Shown here piece by piece: positions 57,625 to 64,000 of a stretch of 64,000 nt of DNA; within the stretch, counting starts at the first letter, position 1; every line of letters begins with the position of its first letter. A program made the position numbers and the translations under genes. This stretch comes from Phytophthora hibernalis (lineage: Eukaryota > Oomycota > Peronosporomycetes > Peronosporales > Peronosporaceae): contig JAAKBF010000132.1 of NCBI GenBank assembly GCA_012656075.1, forward strand, positions 1 through 64,000, written 5' to 3'. The notes beneath the pieces were generated by a model that was not told where the DNA came from, did no database searches, and saw only the letters and a program-made list of their open reading frames with translations.

Positions 57625-59760
57625 AGCTGACGATCAAGAACGGCCCTCCGCCGGACACGGGGCCTCCGCCAGACGCGGAGACGGCGCCGCGAGGCGGCGG
57701 CACGGATTCCAAGGAGGCGCGAGACTGGAAGCCAGATGTGCCTACCGACGGAGAAGAACGGGGTAGCGCCGCAGGGGCCGTGAAGGACGATGGGACGCGC
57801 AAGATCGCGCAAGAGAACAGAGCGAACCACAGTGACCACGCGGAGTCGAAGAAGCCGAATGTGCCGAGCGCCCCATCCTGAGCGACAAGGTGCGTGAAAC
57901 TCGATCGGTGCAGCCGTCCAAGTACACGGAGGAACAGGTGAAGGGGGAGCATATGCTGTGCGGGATCCACCGAAAGCAGCTGACTGCCACGCTGCTCACG
58001 GATTGGGACAGCCGTGCGAAACGAAACTGGGCGGCGGAGGAGCGCACTATGCGGAAGCTCGCGTTAGCTCCGGCCAACGCGTGTCTTGACGAGAACATCC
58101 GTGGGTGGATGGTGGAGGAAAACGACACCATGATGGCGTACATGAGGGGTGATCCCGACGTACCTCACCCGCCCAATTTCGTGAAAGAAATCATGATTGG
58201 AGACCATAGGGCGATGATGGAGGACTTTCACGCGAGTTTCTTGGATGTACCGTTGAAGGCAAACTTGCCGCCGACGGCCAGACTGGCTCGCCAAGTGCCG
58301 CACGCAGAATTTCTGAAGGATCTATTCCAGGCCAACCCCGACAACAGGTTTGGCACGGTGATGATGCGGACATTGCAGGCCGATGTCAAGAGGAATGACT
58401 TCAATGGACTCCACACGCTTACAATGGTTTTCTACTCCCGGACGGCAGGTAAAGAAGGCGCTGAGGTTCCAGAAAGCGGTTGTGGTGCTGAACGACACGG
58501 CACGGTGACCGGGGACGAACAGCAGCGGCACGTACTCCCAGAACAGCTCGAACTGCAGTATGCGGCCAGAGTGTACGGGGCAGAAACTCTTGGCTTGACA
58601 GCGGTCTCACGTACGTTCACCAGATTTGCGGGTGCACCAGTGCTGGATGTGGAATACGCACGTGCCACCAGTGTGGACATATACGATAACCGATTTTACA
58701 CGGTCAAGTTCGCGCAGACGCGGTGCCCCAGCGAGCTACAGGTCGTATCGCGAGTGACCATGGACGGCAGTGATATCACGCTTCACCATTTCCAGACGCA
58801 GCTACGGCGGCCATGTAGGCGCTGTTACAGTCCACGCCACGGAAAGCGCAAGTGTACGGTGGCGGAGGGCCAGCTGCCGGTGGTGAGGGCCAACTACTCG
58901 CGGGTATTTAGAGGCACGGTGTCGACGTTGCCGGAAGGCAACAGAGCCGACTTCGCAGTCGACGACGTGGAAACACTGATTGAAATGCTGCGCGGCCGGC
59001 AGCCGGAGCTGCAGCCCAACAGCAGCGACAAGCTGCAACGGGTGATGGACCAGGGGTCACCAGCGGTGCGTGCGCAGGAGAGAGTAGCTATGAGCCAAGG
59101 GGTGACGAGCATGGATGGCCTACAGCCCGTGGCCCAGGCATCGACGGAGGAAGCTACAGCGGACCCCTCCCCAGAACGGATGCAGCGGGGTACACGGCAC
59201 ATCGCTCCTAGACGGCCACAAATGCAGCGAAGGAGGCTAAACGAAGCAATCAGCGAGAGACTGCAGCTGACGAGACACGGCAGTCACACTCGTCCGAGGA
59301 GGGACGTGGCCACCAAGCTTCAACTGCTGCAGCGATGCAGACACCAGGCAAGTCCACGGTTGACCAGCGGGGCGAGCCGAGGAAGAAGGGCTCTAACAGC
59401 TCGGTGTAGAACGGACCGGCAAAGAAGACGGTACGCTTTGAAATCTTTCAACGGGATGAAGCCAATGGGTACTACGGAGCGTTAGCGGAGTCGGACGTTT
59501 CTGAAGACGAGACCGCTCAAGATCAGATGCTCAGCCTGGACACGGACATGCAAGAACCAGGACCGAGTGCCGAGTATGAGATTGATGTGGACAACAGTAC
59601 GTCGCTAGAGACCCAGGACGGGATGTTGGAGGCACTGGAACATGCGCGGCTGATGGATTATACGAGGAAGATCTGTTGGAACTACCGAGGCCACAGCAAG
59701 GGAAGGCGAAGGCTATGGCAGGGGTGGACATGAAGAGGACGGCCACCACGGCAGCCACTT
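57625..59760 (+). CDS. LINE ORF1 (gag-like) with CCHC knuckle, frameshifted
   Basis: It opens with a Pro/Gly/Asp-rich region (about 57630-57880); no clear ATG is seen. A one-base gap at CC 57877-57878 joins it to the long frame 57890-59485 (KYTEEQVKGEHMLCGIHRKQ). That frame is 531 codons and holds FYTVKFAQTRCPSELQVVSR and CRRCYSPRHGKRKC, a CxxCxxxxHxxxxC knuckle (about 58816-58857). After 59400 the reading shifts to KKTVRFEIFQRDEANGYYGA and an acidic end. It probably binds the element RNA. Confidence concerns the ORF1 class, not the exact limits. Confidence 0.7.
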
Positions 59761-59763
59761 CCA

Positions 59764-61176
59764 TTGCCAAAAGGAGCCGGGGCAATGCCCATTAAAAAGC
59801 AGGCAGAGCACCGCCGTGACGATGACAGGGCAAAATCCGACACGGTCACGAAGGAGAGGAGACGGAGACGGCATGACACCAACAGGAACGGCTTAGGGAC
59901 GGTAACAGACAAGACTGAGGATAATCGAGGGATGATACAGTCTAACATGGCCAAATATATGCGACAGCAGGCAGTACACTACACCGCGACGTCGGTCGAG
60001 GTCGTTCCGGCGACCCCCGACTTGCAAGAGGATTTCACAATGGGGAAGTCTCACATTGGAACGAGCCCTGGCGATGCTGACTTACCCATTCAAGTTGGAC
60101 AATGGCTGCGCAGCTTCAACGGCCATGAAGTTGAGGTTGGGGCAAACGACCGCTGTGCCTTTTTGACTCTGTATGCGTCCACCAAAACCATTCACCGGGC
60201 GCTCTCAACGTCTCGGCGGCGACGGTAAAACAAGCCACAGAAATGAAGGCAAAATCTACGAGGCCATGATGGCTAATCTCCGGAACGATGTGGCACTAGG
60301 CCTGGTGCTGCCGATCGAGGAGTGCGAGCGTATTTTCCCTCAGCAACCGCGTCATGCATCCACCGCGGCGGCTACGGCAGGGCCTTATCCGCACTACGCA
60401 CAAGCTAGAGACCGGAAAGTGGACAACTGGCAGCCGACCGATTTTTGGGCCGGAACCCATGACCTCAGGGCGTTGGCTCAGTTCATGAGGGAGCCAATGC
60501 TAGTACTAGATGTTGCGGTTTCATCGGATGCATATGTGCATCGCTACCTGTACAAAGAGTAAAGACTGGAGAGTGGCGAGGATCATGAAAGTGGTTACGC
60601 AGAACCGCTCACGGACCGGAAAGCTAGTGACTACCTTCGCACATGTTTCGATCTGCACGTGCTCCCGACCTTTATACTACTCAGAGCACATGAAAGCCAC
60701 TTTTACGGTGTGGGGTATGGTGAGTTATATGCCCGGTGGCAAGCGGAAGGAGATCCGAAGTACGCTGCTGCACTGCCGGATACGTATCCATGGAGAAATA
60801 CGATCAACGACTTGCGGCAGGAGGAGGCGGAATTGGAATTTGCCACGGTGAATTTACTCGATGATCGACCTGAGGTGAACGCGCTGATTGTGAAGAAACT
60901 CCCGCAACGGGATCGTTTGGACGTCGTTCACACCCGCCTCGGGTTGCCCACGCTGGAACGGCAAAATTTACTGCACTGTATAGACGATCTATTGCGCAAG
61001 GAGGAGAGCATGATACACGCCGCATATGGAGCTGATGGATATGCAGCGGATTGCTGTGGCGAAGTTGAGGATGAAGACAAATATGGTGAGCTATCGCGCC
61101 GGTACACGAAAACCGCCACGGGACCGGCAATTGAGGGCTCATATGCGAGAATCTTGAGCGTGCGGGACGACCACTA
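59764..61176 (+). pseudogene. OTU-like cysteine protease domain of the LINE, frameshifted
   Basis: WLRSFNGHEVEVGANDRCAF (about 60100-60160) has the OTU pattern with D-x-x-C: Asp and nucleophile Cys spaced by two. The reading shifts and goes on through NLRNDVALGLVLPIEECERI and WQPTDFWAGTHDLRALAQFM to LVLDVAVSSDAYVHRYLYKE. A last shift gives LLRAHESHFYGVGYGELYAR (about 60675), where His of HFYGV is the expected catalytic partner. OTU proteases remove ubiquitin; such domains are known in several non-LTR retrotransposon clades. The tail to 61176 (LVVNLL...DDLLRKEESMIHAAYG) is not recognised. Confidence 0.65.
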
Positions 61177-61903
61177 GCTGTAAGCAGCAGACCGGCCGCT
61201 CCTTGGTTTAATGAGAAACTCCAATCGAGAAGCCTTCCAACGCTGGTGCACTCTCCACGGTGACCGACTGGGTAAACCGGCCACGAAAGAGTGCAAGGGG
61301 CGGATCTTGGACCTATATTCATGGTTATTGGACAATCATCACGTCATGCGCCATCTCTTCGCTTTCCTGCCTTAACCGGAGTTGGAGGGCAAGAGCTGGC
61401 CGGTAGAATACATCACCACATGGGGAGTAGCCGAGGTGTTTATGGAACAGTCTGCAGCACTCTCCCGCACTATGAGGGACATTATACAGCCACAAGCGGC
61501 ACGCGACTATTGCAAAGAGTGGCACGCGGCGTGCACCGCTTCGGGGCTCAACAGAGGCGCGGCGTACACGCTGGGGCACGCTGCAGATCGATGGCAACGG
61601 CTTGGGCAATGGATACCAGAAGCTTGTGGTAGAATTGGGACAAGAGGGTTACGTGATCCGGAGTGGTGCGTGCTGTACGTGCTACCTTACACTGTTGCGG
61701 ATTGGGGCACTATGCCAATGGGGAGAGCGCCACGTACGGCTAGAGCGCTCTGGTACGAGGAGTTTAGCTTAGTCCGCGACTTATGTACGAAAATTGTGGA
61801 CGATGCAAACTGGATTGCAGCGGTGACGATTGTCCCGGAGCTGACGCGTGGGACGACGGGGACGACTGGTGTGATTTTGCCAGCCGTCCCTCTCCTGCAC
61901 TAA
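61177..61903 (+). other. Unidentified LINE coding region
   Basis: Open stretches read AFQRWCTLHGDRLGKPATKE and, after a frame change, SWPVEYITTWGVAEVFMEQS to the stop at 61903 (61382-61903, 173 codons). It is Trp-rich and without a family I know. Lying between the OTU-like and endonuclease regions, it is probably part of the same element. Confidence 0.45.
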
Positions 61904-62199
61904 GGGCTCCGTGGAGCCCGCGGCGACTGTGGACTACTTACTGCCACCACAGGATTCATCACCCCCGAACAAAAAGAGGAAAACAAGCTCGCACCGCCGT
62001 CGACGCACAGCTGAAACACGGCTCGCTGGGGAGACGGAGGGACGACCAACAACGAACACGATGACGAGTTATTACCCGTAGCTGAGTGCAAGCGATGGGG
62101 CTAACCACACGGAGGCGGTTTATTGCAAAGTGCGGAAGCAACAACACGGCAGGAGGAAGCAGGAGGAAGCCAAGCGGGAAGAAGGGGCCAGCCAGGCCA

Positions 62200-62830
62200 C
62201 AACAAAGATGCACGCAGACGCAAGAACATTCGGCTTGGTCACCCAAAATGTGAATGGGTTCAGACCAACGCCGGAAGCCAGGGCAGCGGTGGTTTCAAAA
62301 TTTTAGGACAACGGACAATCATGGACGGCAAAACGTTGTACTGGTACAAGAAACACTCGTGGAGCAGGACGAACTACGACGAGTTGAAGACGAACACGCT
62401 CTGAGTGGGGCTTCAGACCGGGCAGCTGTCGATTGTCGTACTGGTAACCACCATGCAACAAGAAAGGAGGTGTGGGGTCATGGTGGACCCTCACGGCGCG
62501 TACGGGAGCATGGCACCTTACGCGCAGGAGGAGTGGTCAGCTGACTTCATGGCGGTGGCCGGAAGCTGGAAGGGCAGAAGCTCATCGTGGTCAACGTGTA
62601 AGCTCCACATCTCCGGGCGCCCAGGGAGCGACTGTTCCGCAAGCTTCTCAACGTCAGTTTCTCGCACGGGGCCAGAGTGCTTGTCGGAGGGGATTTCAAA
62701 TGCGCTCTGGATGATAACGCGGATCGGAGTTACGTGACGAAGGTGGGGTCTAACGACTCACCGGCACTGCGCGAACTTATCACTAACTGGGGCCTAACGA
62801 CCATAGGCGGGTGCGCCTACCAATGGTAGT
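62200..62830 (+). pseudogene. LINE AP-type endonuclease (EEP) domain, truncated
   Basis: TFGLVTQNVNGFRPTPEARA (about 62228) is the N-terminal motif with the catalytic Asn. NVVLVQETLVEQDELRR (about 62330) has the QE pair, then GVMVDPHGAYGSMAPYAQEE, LIVVNV.APH (about 62585) and GARVLVGGDFKCALDDNADR (62668-62727), where GGDFN is usual. The domain nicks target DNA to prime reverse transcription. Frames alternate. Sequence similarity stops at about 62830, before the last motif and the reverse transcriptase. Confidence 0.8.
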
Positions 62831-64000
62831 CATACCCGTTGATACAAGTATGCTTCAAGTATACGATATTAGCAGCCTACCAATATACCGGTACTTCCAG
62901 GAAGTGTACAGCAAAACGGTGGATGAAGTCCTGTTGGCACGATGTACACCCCGATGTGGAAACGAAGGTTTTGTCAGGCCTTCGTAAGAGAAAACAGATC
63001 CATAACTGCGACTTCTCACATTATAGCGACAGAATATGACAATCAAAGAGACCATGCACACAAGGGGTTCAAGAAACCCAAAGCGACAGGGCGTCGTTGT
63101 GCGAGAAAAATCATTCTGCATTCTGCCGAGACCAAGAACAGTGCTAACACCGGAAATAAAACCAGCCTCTTGCCCGCGCGAAGTAGAGCTCCTACCGTGT
63201 TGTGTGCATCTTAAGAAAGAGAGAATCTCATTTTTCGGACGCTGTAGGAGCGGCTGCTGAAACAGCAACGTGAGGAGCAGGAAGCGGTGTGGGAGCAGAC
63301 ATCGACCCGAAGCCTTTAGTATGTAATATTTGTAGCTGAACAAACATGATAGTGTATACTTTTCATTAACAAATGTATTGAAAAATCCCCATCGAGCATT
63401 AAGTTTGAAGTTTGACAGGTATTATTAAGCCCCATAGTTAAGCCTGACTACCGAGTCGGTGGATCGATAAGTGATTAAGTACACCAGGATATTAGACAAC
63501 AGAGGTATTAAGTTGGCCAGGGTTCTCTGTACCTTTGAGTAAACGTTAGCGCGCATTCGATGGCAAGCTCACGTCCAAACCAGAATGGGAAAAGAAGGGT
63601 TAGAACGTATTAATGTGTGTCTTATGCATGTACGTGTAAGCTGGGAAGGTAGTGTGCAGTTAGTTGAACACGAGAGATTGCTTCCATTGCTCCAGTACAG
63701 ACAAAGGCACCTGAGCTTGTTGTCAGTGCCATCCCATTGCTGCCTACGAGTCTAAATTCTACTATAATACGTAGTACAATCCGGTCAAACCTATGCACGT
63801 CGGCTGATGTGTAATAGAACGTCGGAAAGCGACGAATCTCACCAACTGGGAACCGCAAACTGATGTGCTGAGTACCGGTACCTGTACCGGTATCCAGGAA
63901 TAGGGATATGGTTATACTGAGAAAAAAGTGTGTATGTTAAAATTATTTTTCTAGTCCCTTGCAGATGGCCCGGTTGGCAAACCATTTATTAACTACCTTA
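62831..64000. other. Spacer after the LINE break, nothing recognised
   Basis: The open frames (62855-63343 minus, 62942-63214 plus) show no known domain. A palindrome TACCGGTACCTGTACCGGTA lies at 63873-63892. Composition becomes AT-rich towards the right edge. Confidence 0.45.

Larger units (their letters stand above)
57606..62830 (+). mobile_element. LINE (non-LTR retrotransposon), 5' portion only
   Basis: ORF1 with a CCHC-like knuckle, an OTU-type protease-like domain, a further unknown region and an endonuclease domain lie in this order, but no reverse transcriptase follows. LINE copies usually lack the 5' end; this one lacks the 3' end, so later breakage rather than aborted reverse transcription cut it. 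Frames are broken in many places. Confidence 0.75.

Noticed and set aside
1..64000. RXLR or Crinkler effector genes, expected in Phytophthora
   Set aside because: No secretion signal followed by RXLR-EER or an LFLAK-like motif was seen in any frame I read.

Overview
This window looks like nuclear DNA of an oomycete, most probably Phytophthora or a close peronosporalean. The evidence is short introns (61-90 nt, mostly GTATG/GTAAG...CAG), an oomycete-type initiator next to the eS17 start, and a repeat fraction made of lineages typical of that group: FAR1/SWIM Mutator-like elements (MULEs, some with a Ulp1 protease), Helitron, Ty3, copia, a LINE, Tc1/mariner, hAT, and Myb-DOT1 and AT-hook proteins. 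No bacterial or viral gene organisation is seen.

Layout. 1-2.4 kb: a MULE cut by the window edge. 4.7-14.7 kb: a compact gene island with an acidic nuclear-type protein (-), RPB10 (+), ORC3 (-), centrin (+), ribosomal protein eS17 (-), a SOSS-B/hSSB1-like OB-fold protein (-) and an unidentified acidic protein (-). Two gene pairs are divergent over only about 150-225 bp. 15.3-16.8 kb: a GC-rich 60-bp tandem array followed by a broken 2OG-oxygenase-like plus C2H2 gene. 16.8-19.2 kb: a MULE flanked by tandem repeats. 19.2-22.1 kb: no recognisable gene. 22.1-23.2 kb: a SHAQKYF-like MYB gene, the last host gene I recognise.

From 23.8 kb on, the window is almost entirely transposable elements: a hAT tail, a Helitron (25.3-30.8 kb) with a MULE fragment in it, a Myb-DOT1 ORF and an AT-hook ORF facing each other (31.4-34.0 kb), an uninterrupted mariner (34.87-36.37 kb), a TA-flanked MITE inside a larger inverted repeat (36.9-37.7 kb), MULE pieces in both orientations (37.8-40.7 kb), a truncated Ty3 (40.6-44.3 kb), a complete but decayed copia with paired LTRs (44.7-51.9 kb) carrying an inner insertion, a MULE-Ulp1 with an inverted middle (52.7-57.3 kb), and the 5' part of a LINE with ORF1, an OTU-protease-like domain and an endonuclease domain (57.6-62.8 kb).

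The host genes belong to basic housekeeping (transcription, replication licensing, translation, DNA repair, basal bodies) and need not work together. Four conserved genes (ORC3, eS17, the OB-fold gene, MYB) are each interrupted by single-base gaps, ten in all, and each is repaired by adding one base, mostly in a short homopolymer. That pattern points to assembly or base-calling error rather than gene death, and it should be borne in mind for every broken ORF in this window.
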